A stretch of 64,000 nt of DNA from Lysobacter firmicutimachus (GTDB taxonomy: Bacteria; Pseudomonadota; Gammaproteobacteria; Xanthomonadales; Xanthomonadaceae): the NCBI RefSeq assembly GCF_037027445.1, contig NZ_JBANDL010000002.1:4092001-4156000 (forward strand). Direction: 5' to 3'. The notes under the pieces were generated by a model. The model ran no database searches and had not been told where the DNA came from. It saw only the letters and a list, made by a program, of their open reading frames with translations. Both the position numbers and the translations under genes were made by a program. Shown in pieces: positions 27,564 to 36,251 of this stretch (position 1 is its first letter; the number at the start of each line of letters is the position of its first letter).

Positions 27564-28196
27564 TTACGGCCGCCGCACCCGAATCTCGAACCACACGGTC
27601 TCGGCCAAACCCGCGTCCGCCTCGGCGGCGACTCGCGCCCACGGCTGGCCGAACACCTCGCGCCGATACACCACCGGATCGGTCGCGACCGCCGGATCGG
27701 CGCAGCGCCAGCCGTAGCGCTGCGCCACGGCGCAGCTCCGCCGGACCTGAGCGGTTTCGGCCAAGGCCGCCGACACCGCGCGATCGACCGCGCCGCGCGC
27801 GCCGACCGCACCGGTTTGCCGCGCCGCCGCGCGCTTGACCGCCGCGACCCAATCCGCGCGCGTCTCGCGCACCAGCAAGGCATCGACCTGGATCGCCTCC
27901 ACCGTGCCGCCGCTGTCGGCGACGGCACGCAGGCCCGCGTCGAGCGCTTCGGCGAACGCGTCCGCGCCGACCGGCGCGTCGACCGGCCGGCCGTCGATGC
28001 GCAAACCCTGCTCGCGTTTAAACCTCAGCACCCAGCGCCCTCCCAGCCGCTGGCGCTCGTGAACCAGACCGCTCCAGCTCGCGCCGGACGCGGTCTCGAC
28101 GGCCATGACCCGGGCGGGCGGCGCCTCAGCCTGCGCCGCGACCGCCGATTGCGCCGCAACCGTCGCCGCCAACAGCCTCCACTGCATGGCCCGCAT
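27564..28196 (-). CDS. Exported protein of unknown function
   Basis: A 210-residue protein with a short signal peptide (MRAMQWRLLAATVAAQSAVA, probable cleavage at AAQA near residue 23). The mature part is Ala/Arg/Val-rich with mixed alpha/beta character and two Cys (RRSCAVAQRYGWRCADPAV) that could form a disulfide loop. The C-terminus EVFGQPWARV...ETVWFEIRVRRP looks like paired strands. I do not recognise a family. Convergent with tonB (22 bases between stops) and 100 bases downstream of the RsiV-like gene on the same strand. A second ATG at 28187 is an alternative start. Confidence 0.65.
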   Translation of the reverse strand: MRAMQWRLLAATVAAQSAVAAQAEAPPARVMAVETASGASWSGLVHERQRLGGRWVLRFKREQGLRIDGRPVDAPVGADAFAEALDAGLRAVADSGGTVEAIQVDALLVRETRADWVAAVKRAAARQTGAVGARGAVDRAVSAALAETAQVRRSCAVAQRYGWRCADPAVATDPVVYRREVFGQPWARVAAEADAGLAETVWFEIRVRRP

Positions 28197-28296
28197 GTTT
28201 CGCTCCCGTCTGTGCGGCGTTTTCTTGCCCCTCGCCGCACCGCCGCAGGCGACGCGCCGAACCGCGCCGTCCGTCGACGGCGGGGTTGCGGAAGGC

Positions 28297-29439
28297 TTAC
28301 TTCGCCTTCAACGCCGCGCCCGGATGGCGCTCGACCAGCTTCCAGGGAATCACCGACCACTCCGGGTACTCGCAGGCGCGCGCGACCCGGGCGAAATACG
28401 GGCCGACGTACAGCCCGCCCGGCTGCAGATGCCAGATCGGCAGGTTCCAGACCTGTGGGTCGCTGTAGTCGCAGCCCTCGTCCGGTTTCGCCGGCGCCGC
28501 CATGTCCTGCGGCCGCAGCTTGCGCAGGGTGCCCACGATCCACGGCGCCAGGGTGTCGTCGCGGTAATCGCGCAGACGCCGATACTCGGGATCGTCGTAA
28601 TCGCGGCGCTCGGCATCGGCGGCCGGCGGTCGCCCCTGGCCCAGCCACAGCACGTCCTGCAGATCCAGTTCGCGCCCGCTGCGCACGTCCAGGTTCAGGG
28701 GCGAGTCGCTGAAGTCCGGATGCGCGCCGCCGCAGTAATAGCTGCTCATCAGGCTGACGCTGAGGAAGCGGCGGTCGAGCAGTCGCGGGGTCACGTTTTG
28801 TTCGAACTCGCTGTTCTCGGCCGAGCGGCATTGCAACGCGTCTAGCGCCGAGCGCCACAGGCGTTGTTCGAGGATGCGGTTCAGGCGCGAGCGGGTGGCC
28901 TGGTCGTAGCCGGATTCGACCGTGAACAGGTCCATGCCGCTGCGCGGCTCGTTCCACCACTGCAGGCGGTGGCCCTGGAACTCTGCGCTGCGCCCCCGCT
29001 GCAGGCTCAGTTCGCTCAGGCGCAGCGCATCGTAGGCGCCGACCTCGCCGCCGCCGCGCCGATAGCGCTCGCCGTCTTTGCCGGCGCGCAGCGCCTCCAG
29101 GTCGACCCGCTGCAAGCGCACCGGCAGCTTGCGCTTGCCGGCCTGCCACTGGCCTTCCAGCGCGCCGCCGCGCTCGCGCAGTTCCCAGCGCTCGGTGATG
29201 CGGTCGTCGCGATCGCGTACCTGCAGGTGCACGCCGCTGTCGTCGCGCACGCCCTGCAGCTCCAGGTCGCGCAAATGCTTGCGATAGAAGTATTGGCCGT
29301 TGAGCGAGCCCTCGCCGCTCAACTCGACCACCACCGGCAGTTTGCCGATCTCGCCTTGCCAGACGTCGGCCCGGGTTTCGGCCCAGGCCGGTGCGGCGCA
29401 GGCGATCAGCGCCATCGTCCATACGGTGCTGCGGGACAT
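28297..29439 (-). CDS. Exported protein with DUF3298/RsiV-like C-terminal domain
   Basis: A 380-residue secreted or periplasmic protein. Signal peptide MSRSTVWTMALIACAAPAWA (cleavage after AWA). The N-terminal half has beta-strand repeats (WQGEIGKLPVVVELSGEGSL, GQYFYRKHLRDLELQG) of the kind found in proteins with a DUF4163/PdaC-like domain. The C-terminal half contains FLSVSLMSSYYCGGAHPDF and later a Tyr/Pro-rich end; the YxGGAHP motif is typical of DUF3298/RsiV-type domains that bind lysozyme or glycans in Bacillus. Here the site reads YYCGGAHPD. The gene stands alone between tsaB and the unknown exported gene, all on the minus strand. Function inferred to be envelope-related only. Confidence 0.68.
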   Translation of the reverse strand: MSRSTVWTMALIACAAPAWAETRADVWQGEIGKLPVVVELSGEGSLNGQYFYRKHLRDLELQGVRDDSGVHLQVRDRDDRITERWELRERGGALEGQWQAGKRKLPVRLQRVDLEALRAGKDGERYRRGGGEVGAYDALRLSELSLQRGRSAEFQGHRLQWWNEPRSGMDLFTVESGYDQATRSRLNRILEQRLWRSALDALQCRSAENSEFEQNVTPRLLDRRFLSVSLMSSYYCGGAHPDFSDSPLNLDVRSGRELDLQDVLWLGQGRPPAADAERRDYDDPEYRRLRDYRDDTLAPWIVGTLRKLRPQDMAAPAKPDEGCDYSDPQVWNLPIWHLQPGGLYVGPYFARVARACEYPEWSVIPWKLVERHPGAALKAK

Positions 29440-29470
29440 GTCCGTTCTCCTTCGCCGAACGCAGTGCGGA

Positions 29471-30190
29471 TCAGCCGCCGCGATTGCGCAACGCCACCTG
29501 CTCGGCGATGGTCAGGGCGACGTTGTCGCGCAGATAGGCCGGCTCGACCAGCTCCGGCGCGATCGCCTCGCCGCGCGCGTAGGCGGCAGCGGCGAGCCGG
29601 GCCAGGTCGGCGGCATGCGGGAGGGCCTGCGCATCGATCGCGGCGAAGCGCGGCGCCAGGCGTTGCGCCAGCGCGCCCTCGGCGGCGCCGAAACCGGTGC
29701 CGACGCCGAGCCAGCCGCCGTTCTCGCCCGGCACGACCGCCTCGGCCGGCGCGCACACGCGTTCGGCGTCCAGCGCGAACGCTTCGCCGTCGCGCAGCTC
29801 GAAGGCGCCGGTATAGACCTCGCCCATGCGCGCGTCGATCGATGCGTAGACGCGATGCGGCGCGGCCTCGCCCGCCGGGACACAAGCGCGCAGGGCCAGG
29901 ACCGCCAGGGTCGACACCGGCAGCAGCGGCCGGTCCAGCGCCAGGGCGATCCCCTGGGCCACGGCGATCGCCAGGCGCACGCCGGTGAAGGCGCCGGGGC
30001 CGCGGCCGAGCGCGACCGCATCGAGCTGCGAGCGCCCGATCCCGGCCTCGGCCAGCAAAGCCTCGGCCCAGGGCAGGGACAGTTCGGCATGCCGGCGCGG
30101 CGCGAGTTCGAAGCGTTCGCGCACCTCGCCGTCCAGCCACAGGGCGACGGAGCAGGCTTCGGTGGAGGTTTCGAAGGCCAGGAGTTTCAT
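29471..30190 (-). CDS. tsaB: tRNA threonylcarbamoyladenosine biosynthesis protein TsaB
   Basis: ASKHA-fold partner of TsaD in the complex that transfers threonylcarbamoyl to A37 of ANN-decoding tRNAs; 239 residues. Diagnostic: MKLLAFETSTEACSVALWL at the start, LAPRRHAELSLPWAEALL, and VALGRGPGAFTGVRLAIAVA in the dimer interface. The ATG at 30190 (preceded by a GATAATCCGG stretch rather than a strong Shine-Dalgarno) gives the family N-terminus; six residues of upstream open frame are not needed. Minus strand, between a VOC protein gene and the RsiV-like gene. Confidence 0.95.
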   Translation of the reverse strand: MKLLAFETSTEACSVALWLDGEVRERFELAPRRHAELSLPWAEALLAEAGIGRSQLDAVALGRGPGAFTGVRLAIAVAQGIALALDRPLLPVSTLAVLALRACVPAGEAAPHRVYASIDARMGEVYTGAFELRDGEAFALDAERVCAPAEAVVPGENGGWLGVGTGFGAAEGALAQRLAPRFAAIDAQALPHAADLARLAAAAYARGEAIAPELVEPAYLRDNVALTIAEQVALRNRGG

Positions 30191-30241
30191 CGCCGGATTA
30201 TCGCCCAAGCGCTGCGGCGGGGCATGGCCGCGGCGGGCGCC

Positions 30242-30652
30242 TCAGTAGCCCGGCGCCGGCTGCCACAGCTCCAGCAGCCCGCCTTCCGGGTCGAGCGCGT
30301 AGCCGAACTTGCCCTGCTCGGACTCCTCATGGCGGTCCAGCACGGTGCAGCCTTCCTCGCGCAGCGCCTGCAGGGTGCCCGCCAGATCGTCGACCCGCAG
30401 ATTGAGCATGTAGGGCTTGTCGCTGGGCTGGAAGTAGGTGCTGTCCTCGCCGAACGGCGCCCACACCGTGCAGGCGTCCTGGCCGCTGCCGGCGCGCTGC
30501 CAGCGGAACAGCGCCCCGCCCCAGGGCTGCACGTCCAGGTCCAGGTGGCGCCGGTACCAGTCCGCCAGCGCGGCCGGATCGCGCGCCTTGAAGAACACTC
30601 CGCCCAAGCCGTGCACGCGCGGCTTGCGCGCCGCCGGTTCCTGTTCGCTCAT
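30242..30652 (-). CDS. VOC-superfamily (glyoxalase/bleomycin-resistance-like) protein
   Basis: A 136-residue cytoplasmic protein with the two beta-alpha-beta-beta-beta modules of the VOC fold: VHGLGGVFFKARDPAALADW, then YRRHLDLDVQPWGGALFRW, and the second half YMLNLRVDDLAGTLQALREE, FGYALDPEGGLLELWQP. The N-terminal His and the C-terminal Glu (LLELWQP) sit at the expected metal positions. The substrate cannot be predicted. Lies 31 bases downstream of the dinG-like gene and 51 bases upstream of tsaB, same strand. Confidence 0.85.
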   Translation of the reverse strand: MSEQEPAARKPRVHGLGGVFFKARDPAALADWYRRHLDLDVQPWGGALFRWQRAGSGQDACTVWAPFGEDSTYFQPSDKPYMLNLRVDDLAGTLQALREEGCTVLDRHEESEQGKFGYALDPEGGLLELWQPAPGY

Positions 30653-30683
30653 GGCCCGTCTCCTGGTTCGGCGTCGACCGCAT

Positions 30684-32843
30684 TCAGCGGTAGTAATAGT
30701 CCTCGCCGTCCGGCGCGGACGAATCCGATTCTAGGGCCAGCGGGCGGCCGGCGAAGAAATCAACCACGTCCTCGATCCGGCGGCTGCGCGGCAACGGCGG
30801 CAGCGAGTCCAGGAAGGTCTTGCCGTAGGTCTTGGTGGTCAGGCGCGGGTCGCACAGCACCAGCACGCCGCGATCGCTCTCGCTGCGGATCAGGCGGCCG
30901 GCGCCCTGCTTGAGCGCGATCACCGCCTGCGGCAGCTGTTCGTCGCGGAACGGGTTGCCGCCGCTGCGGCGGATCGCCTCCAGCCGCGCCTCGAACACCG
31001 GGTCGTCGGGCGCGGCGAACGGCAGCTTGTCGATCACCACCACGCTCAGCGCCTCGCCGGCGACATCGACGCCTTCGCGGAAGCTGGCGGCGCCAAGCAG
31101 CACGCCGTTGCCGGAGGCGCGGAACCGTTCCAGCAGCACGTGCCGCGGCGCCTCGCCCTGCACGAACAACGGCCAGGGGCCGTCGCGCAGCAATTCGGCG
31201 GTTTCGCGCAGGGCGCGGTGCGAGGCGAACAGGACGAAGGCGCGGCCGCCGGAGGCCTCCAACACCGGCCGGATGCGGTCGACCATGCTGTCGTTGTAAT
31301 GCCGCACCATCGGGTCGGGCAGGCCCGGCGGCAGATACAGCAGGGCCTGGGTTTGCCAGTCGAACGGACTCGGGGCCAACAAGGTACGCGGCTCGACCAG
31401 GCCGAGCTTGCGTGCGTAATGCTGGAACTGGCCGCCGACCGCGAGCGTGGCCGAGGTGAACACCCAGGCCGCGCGCGAGCGTTCGCGATGCTCGGCCAGC
31501 GGCCCGGACACGTCCAGCGGCGTGCGGCTGAGGCGGAAGCCGCGCGCGGTCAGTTCGTACCAGCGCACGCTGCCGCCACCGCGGCGGGCGTCGCGCTTGG
31601 GGTCCCCGGCTTCGCCGACGTCCTCGCCCTCGCCCGCCCCTTCCGCGGCGACGGTCGGCGCCGCGGCGCGCAGTGCGGACGCGGCAGCCGCACCGCTGCC
31701 CCCTGTCGCGGCCTCCTCGCTCTCGTCCTCGACCGGCGCCGGCAGCGAAGCCGCCGGCGGAAACCCGCGCCAGCGCCGCAAGCGCGCGGAAAACTCCCTG
31801 GCGCGGGCGTGGCAGCTTTCGAACCCCGGGGCCGAGGCGCGCAACGGCTCCAACGCCTCTTCCAACGTCAGCAGCGCCGCCTGCAGCGCGTCGAAGGCCT
31901 CTTCCACCGCCGGCACTTCGGCGGCGCGGCGGCGGGTTGCGCGCACCGGCAGTTCGTCCATCGCCGCGCGCAACGCGCGCACGGCCTGCTCCAACTCGCG
32001 CGCCGGCACCTGCATGGCCGCCAGCGAACCGGGCACCTGCTTGCACTCGGCCAGGGCGTCGCGCGCCAGTTCGACCAGCGGCCGGGCGCTGATCGCCTCG
32101 CCGAAGAACTGTCCGGCCAGTTCCGGCAATTGGTGCGCTTCGTCGACCACGAAGGCCTGCGCGCCGGGCAGGATTTCGCCGAAGCCTTCCTGCTTCAGGG
32201 CCAGATCGGCGAGCAGCAGATGGTGATTGACCACCACCAGGTCGGCGGCCTGGGCGCGCTGGCGCGCCTGCACCACGAAGCAGTCGGCGTACATCGGGCA
32301 GTCGCTGCCCAGGCAGTTTTCGGCGGTCGAGGTGACCATCGGCAGCAGCGGCGAATCCTCGGCCAGCGCCTCCAGTTCGGCCAGGTCGCCGGAACGGGTG
32401 CGCCCGGACCAGGCCACGATGCGCTGGAATTGCGCCGCGTATTCGCGGCTGGAGAAGCGCGGCTCGCCCTTGGCCTGCTCGGTGCGGTAGCGGCACAGGT
32501 AATTGGCCCGGCCCTTGAGCAGCGCGGTCTTGAGCCCGGTGCCGAGCGCGTCGCGCACCCGCGGCAGGTCGCGATGATAGAGCTGGTCCTGCAGCGCGCG
32601 GGTGCCGGTGGAGACGATGGTCTTGAGCCCGGACAGCAGCGCCGGGACCAGGTAGGCGAAGGTCTTGCCGGTGCCGGTGCCGGCCTCGGCGAGCAGGGTC
32701 GAGCGCGCCTCGAAGGCGTCGGCGATCGCGCCCGAGAGGTCTTGCTGTGCCGGGCGCGGGGCGAAGGCGGCGATGTTGCGCGCCAGGTCGCCGCCTTCGC
32801 TCAGCGCGGCACGACTGGCGACGCCAAGGCGGCTGGGTTCCAT
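30684..32843 (-). CDS. DinG/YoaA-family ATP-dependent DNA helicase
   Basis: XPD-like superfamily 2 helicase with an iron-sulfur cluster, 719 residues. Walker A is EAGTGTGKTFAYLVPALL, motif II is VDEAHQLPEL, and the Fe-S cysteines occur as NYLCRYRTEQ followed later by NCLGSDCPMYADCFV. Motifs V/VI are GAASFREGVDVAG and QGAGRLIRSESDRGVLVL. It is closer in length and cysteine layout to YoaA than to long DinG. A 55-residue Ala/Glu/Gly-rich segment (about residues 365-420) interrupts the domain before the C-terminal helicase lobe and is probably a surface loop. Role: repair of replication intermediates (YoaA acts with HolC in E. coli). Eleven bases upstream of it on the same strand begins the stop of the TPR lipoprotein gene. 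Confidence 0.93.
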   Translation of the reverse strand: MEPSRLGVASRAALSEGGDLARNIAAFAPRPAQQDLSGAIADAFEARSTLLAEAGTGTGKTFAYLVPALLSGLKTIVSTGTRALQDQLYHRDLPRVRDALGTGLKTALLKGRANYLCRYRTEQAKGEPRFSSREYAAQFQRIVAWSGRTRSGDLAELEALAEDSPLLPMVTSTAENCLGSDCPMYADCFVVQARQRAQAADLVVVNHHLLLADLALKQEGFGEILPGAQAFVVDEAHQLPELAGQFFGEAISARPLVELARDALAECKQVPGSLAAMQVPARELEQAVRALRAAMDELPVRATRRRAAEVPAVEEAFDALQAALLTLEEALEPLRASAPGFESCHARAREFSARLRRWRGFPPAASLPAPVEDESEEAATGGSGAAAASALRAAAPTVAAEGAGEGEDVGEAGDPKRDARRGGGSVRWYELTARGFRLSRTPLDVSGPLAEHRERSRAAWVFTSATLAVGGQFQHYARKLGLVEPRTLLAPSPFDWQTQALLYLPPGLPDPMVRHYNDSMVDRIRPVLEASGGRAFVLFASHRALRETAELLRDGPWPLFVQGEAPRHVLLERFRASGNGVLLGAASFREGVDVAGEALSVVVIDKLPFAAPDDPVFEARLEAIRRSGGNPFRDEQLPQAVIALKQGAGRLIRSESDRGVLVLCDPRLTTKTYGKTFLDSLPPLPRSRRIEDVVDFFAGRPLALESDSSAPDGEDYYYR

Positions 32844-32853
32844 AGACGAAAGA

Positions 32854-33468
32854 TCAGTAGCGTGGCGGTGCGGCGACCGTGCAGGTGTCGATGCGGGCCT
32901 GGGCCTGCTTGCGCGCTTCGGTCAATTGGCTGCGTTGCGGCAACAACGCATCGTAATGCTCTTGGCGCTGGGCCAGCTTCATCGCCGCGTTGACGCCGTC
33001 GAGCTTGCCCTGGCGGGCCTGGGCGATCGTCGCCCAATGACGCCGGCACAGCGGGCCGACCTGCGAACCGCCGTCGAAGGCCTGCTGGGCGTAGCGCTCG
33101 GCGTCGTCGAGCCGGTGCAGCAGCAAGGCGGTCTCGGCGCGTTCCTGCAGCAGCGCGGGGTCGCTGGGGTTGAGCTGCAGCGCCTGGTCGAGCGCGGCTG
33201 CGGCCTCGGGGTACTTGCGCGTGCGTTCCAGTTGCGCCGCCTGCTGGCGCAGATCCTCGACCTGCGGGTCGCGGATCGGCTGTACGTCGAGCTCGCGCGC
33301 GGCGGCGCCGCCGGCCGAACGCACCGCGGCGATCGCCGCTTCGCCGTTGAAATTGGCTTCGGCCAGGGCGCTGGGCTGCGGCGGTGCGACCGAACAGGCC
33401 GCGGCCAGGACGCTCAGTGCGAGCAACGCGGCGCCGCGGGGGACAGCGCCGGAAAAACTACGACTCAT
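32854..33468 (-). CDS. TPR lipoprotein, LpoP-like candidate PBP1b activator
   Basis: A 204-residue outer-membrane lipoprotein candidate. The signal peptide ends in a lipobox (LSVLAAAC, Cys at about 25) followed by Ser. The mature protein has a linker (26-70) and at least two TPR-like helix pairs (LERTRKYPEAAAALDQALQL, NPSDPALLQERAETALLLHR, LDDAERYAQQAF). It lies directly downstream of mrcB, only three bases after the mrcB stop codon region. In Pseudomonas aeruginosa and other bacteria lacking LpoB, the TPR lipoprotein LpoP stimulates PBP1b and is often encoded next to it; the adjacency, size and lipobox fit that model. The assignment is an inference from context. Confidence 0.72.
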   Translation of the reverse strand: MSRSFSGAVPRGAALLALSVLAAACSVAPPQPSALAEANFNGEAAIAAVRSAGGAAARELDVQPIRDPQVEDLRQQAAQLERTRKYPEAAAALDQALQLNPSDPALLQERAETALLLHRLDDAERYAQQAFDGGSQVGPLCRRHWATIAQARQGKLDGVNAAMKLAQRQEHYDALLPQRSQLTEARKQAQARIDTCTVAAPPRY

Positions 33469-33471
33469 GAC

Positions 33472-35874
33472 TCATTGCTCCGGGGGCGGGGGATCCGACG
33501 GCGCCGGCGGCGCGGGTTCGTCCTTGTCCCGGCCGAGGCCGAACCATTCGCGCCAGCCGCCGCCGGATTCTTCGCCGCCTTCCGGCTGCGGCGCCGGGCA
33601 CGGCGCGTATTCCGGAGCGAAGCCGGCCACGAACGGGAAGCGGCGCGCGCCGGCGCAGCTGGCGTCGGTGACGTGGGTGCCGATCACCGACTGCCAGTCC
33701 AAGCCCTTGTCGGTGACCTTCAGCGGTGCGCTGGGCAAGCGGGTGAAGATCGACGACCACACCCGCATCGCGCCGGTGGCGCCGTACAAGCCGGTGGTCT
33801 GGTTCTGGTCGTTGCCGACCCAGATCACCGCCAGGTGATCGCCGGTCCAACCGGCGAACCAGCTGTCGCGGCCATCGTTGCTGGTGCCGGTCTTGCCGGC
33901 CGGCGCCAGGCGGCCGAGGCCGTCGCCGATCAGCTGGCGGCCGGTGCCGTTGCTGACCGCCTGCTGCAGGGCGATGGTGATCAGGCGCGCGGCGATCGCG
34001 TCGCCTTCCTGCGCCGGCGCCGGTTCCTTGTCGTAGCGCTTGACCGCCTTGCCGTTGGCGTCGAGCACGCCGCGCACCGCGTGCAGCGGCTGGATCTCGC
34101 CGCCGGACGCGAGGAACTGGTACAGCTGCGCCATCGCGTACGGGCTCTGGTCGACCGCGCCGAGGATCAGCGAGGGGTTGTTCGTCGCCTCGATGCCGGC
34201 CAGGGTCTTGATCAGGTCGGCGATGCGCTCCGGCGCGACCTTCATGCCGATCCGCACCGTGGCCTGGTTGTAGGACATGGCCAGCGCGTCGACCATGCGC
34301 ACCATGCCGTGGCTGCGGCCGTCGGAGTTGCCCGGGTTCCAGTTGCGGCCGCGTCCGAGCTTGACCGTCACCGGCGAGTCGTCGATCCACGACGCCAGGT
34401 TGAACTCGCCCGGCTGCGCCAGCGCCAACAGGTACACGAAGGGCTTGAGCAACGAGCCGACGGGACGCTGCGCCTCGACCGCGCGGTTGAAGCCGTGTTG
34501 GGTGAATTCGCGGCTGCCGACCACCGCCACCACTTCGCCGTTGTGCACGTCGGTGACCACCAGGCCGGCCTGCAGCGGCGGGCGGCGCTTGCTGTCCAGG
34601 CTCTTGAGCGTGCGCGCGACCGCGCCTTCGGCCTGGGCCTGGGCCGAAGGCGCCATGCCGCTCATGACGCTGAGGCCGGCGCCGGCCAGCGCATCGGCCG
34701 GATAGTCGCGGGCCAACTGGCGGCGGACCAAGTCGACGTAGGCCGGGAAGCGGTTGGCGGCGATGTTGCCCGGGTTCTGGGTGATGCCGAGCGGAGTCTT
34801 GAGCGCGCGCTGGAACTCCTTGTCGTCGATCAGTCCGGTCTCGTGCATTTCGCCGAGGACGAAATTGCGCCGCTCCAGCGCGCGCTCGGGATTGCGCCGC
34901 GGGTCGTAGTAGGACGGGCCGCGGACGATGCCGATCAACAGCGCGATCTGTTCGGTGTTGAGATCGCGCAGGTCGCGGCCGAACCAGAACTCGGAGGCCG
35001 CGGCGACGCCGTGGATCGCCTGCGAGCCGCGCTGGCCGAGGTAGACCTGGTTGAAATAGGCCTCGAGGATGGTGCGCTTGTCGTAGCGCGCCTCGATCAA
35101 CAAGGCATAGATGATTTCCTTGCCCTTGCGGGTCAGGGTCTGCTCCTGGCCGATGCCGAGCAGGCCGCTGCGCGCCAGCTGTTGGGTCAGGGTGCTGGCG
35201 CCCTGCTTGGCGCGGCCGGCGGCGACGTTCTTGAACGCCGCGCGCGCCATGCCGCTGAGGTCGATGCCGAAGTGGTGGTTGAAGTCGCGGTCTTCCACCG
35301 CCTGCAGGCCGGTGACCAACAGCTCGGGCACTTCCTCGATCCGCACCAGCCGGCGCTCTTCCTGCTTCTGTCCGTACAGGGTCGCGATCCGCGCCGGGTC
35401 CAGGCGCGCCACGCGCAGGGACTTGCGCGTGGTCAGGTCGCGCAACGCGGCGACGCGGCCGCCGGACACGGTGACTTCGATCCGGCGCGGCGCGACCTTG
35501 CCGTCGACGTCGTTGAAGCCGCGGCTGGCGATGGTGAAGCGGCCGCCGTCGCGGGCGTAGGTGCCCGGGCGGGCGCCGCCGTCCTCGCGGTAGGAGGCGG
35601 CATCGAGCTCGGTCTTCAACGTGGCGGCGTCCAGCGCCAAGCCCGGCGCCAGTTCCAGCGGGCGCGCATACACCCGGGTCGGGATCTGCCAACGCAGCTG
35701 GCCGAAGCGTTGCCCGACTTCGTGGTTGAGATAAAGCGTGTACGGAATCAGGAACCCCAGCCCCAGGCCGGCGACGGCCAGGCCCCAGGTCACCAGGCGG
35801 CGGCGCCAAGTCGGCGCGCGGCCGTCGTCGCTGTCGTCGTCGTGCTGGTCTTCGTCGTAATCGATGCGGGCCAC
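33472..35874 (-). CDS. mrcB: Penicillin-binding protein 1B (bifunctional)
   Basis: Class A peptidoglycan synthase, 800 residues, inner membrane with a large periplasmic part. An acidic cytoplasmic tail (DYDEDQHDDDSDD) and a TM helix (28-48) precede a UB2H-like domain (about 70-160). The GT51 glycosyltransferase domain (about 185-360) has AVEDRDFNHHFGID, GASTLTQQLAR and EAYFNQVYLGQ. The transpeptidase has SxxK as GSLLKPFVY (about 473), the second motif as SYNQATV and KTGTSNDGRDSWFAG (about 660). The C-terminus is Pro-rich. The start is a GTG at 35874. Followed by the LpoP-like lipoprotein gene in the same transcription unit. Confidence 0.96.
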   Translation of the reverse strand: MARIDYDEDQHDDDSDDGRAPTWRRRLVTWGLAVAGLGLGFLIPYTLYLNHEVGQRFGQLRWQIPTRVYARPLELAPGLALDAATLKTELDAASYREDGGARPGTYARDGGRFTIASRGFNDVDGKVAPRRIEVTVSGGRVAALRDLTTRKSLRVARLDPARIATLYGQKQEERRLVRIEEVPELLVTGLQAVEDRDFNHHFGIDLSGMARAAFKNVAAGRAKQGASTLTQQLARSGLLGIGQEQTLTRKGKEIIYALLIEARYDKRTILEAYFNQVYLGQRGSQAIHGVAAASEFWFGRDLRDLNTEQIALLIGIVRGPSYYDPRRNPERALERRNFVLGEMHETGLIDDKEFQRALKTPLGITQNPGNIAANRFPAYVDLVRRQLARDYPADALAGAGLSVMSGMAPSAQAQAEGAVARTLKSLDSKRRPPLQAGLVVTDVHNGEVVAVVGSREFTQHGFNRAVEAQRPVGSLLKPFVYLLALAQPGEFNLASWIDDSPVTVKLGRGRNWNPGNSDGRSHGMVRMVDALAMSYNQATVRIGMKVAPERIADLIKTLAGIEATNNPSLILGAVDQSPYAMAQLYQFLASGGEIQPLHAVRGVLDANGKAVKRYDKEPAPAQEGDAIAARLITIALQQAVSNGTGRQLIGDGLGRLAPAGKTGTSNDGRDSWFAGWTGDHLAVIWVGNDQNQTTGLYGATGAMRVWSSIFTRLPSAPLKVTDKGLDWQSVIGTHVTDASCAGARRFPFVAGFAPEYAPCPAPQPEGGEESGGGWREWFGLGRDKDEPAPPAPSDPPPPEQ

Positions 35875-36251
35875 GGGCTTACCGTACGGGGAGTCGCGGC
35901 AAGTCTAGCGCAGGCGTCCGCAGGCCGGGCCGGGGCCTGCGGCATGGTGCGCGGGCGTTCAGAAGGGGGGACGCGCGACGGGGATGGACGGGCGCTCGGC
36001 GGGGCTGTCGCCAGGATGGGCAAAGCGGCGAACGACCGGGTCCGGCGTGCGTGCGTCCGTTCGACCGGGTTCCCGGCAACGAGTGCCGGCATGGGCCCCT
36101 CGCTTCGGAGCGCGGCTTCGGAGTGGGGTGACGGATCGGGGCGGCGATCCCGGCGATCGGCCCGTCGGCATAGCGCGATTCGAGCCGAGCCCCCGCTCAG
36201 TGGCATGCGCCTGCGCGCCCCGGTTTTCGGCAGGAAGGCCCGGGCGCAGCT
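35875..36251. other. Intergenic region upstream of mrcB
   Basis: A 377-base gap between the glycosyltransferase stop and the mrcB start, both minus strand. A nine-base-pair hairpin (CCGCAGGCC at 35918-35926 with GGCCTGCGG at 35934-35942) lies about 45 bases upstream of the mrcB start; without a T-run it could be a 5' leader structure. The ORFs crossing the region are arginine/proline-rich openings without coding character. Nothing else seen. Confidence 0.4.
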
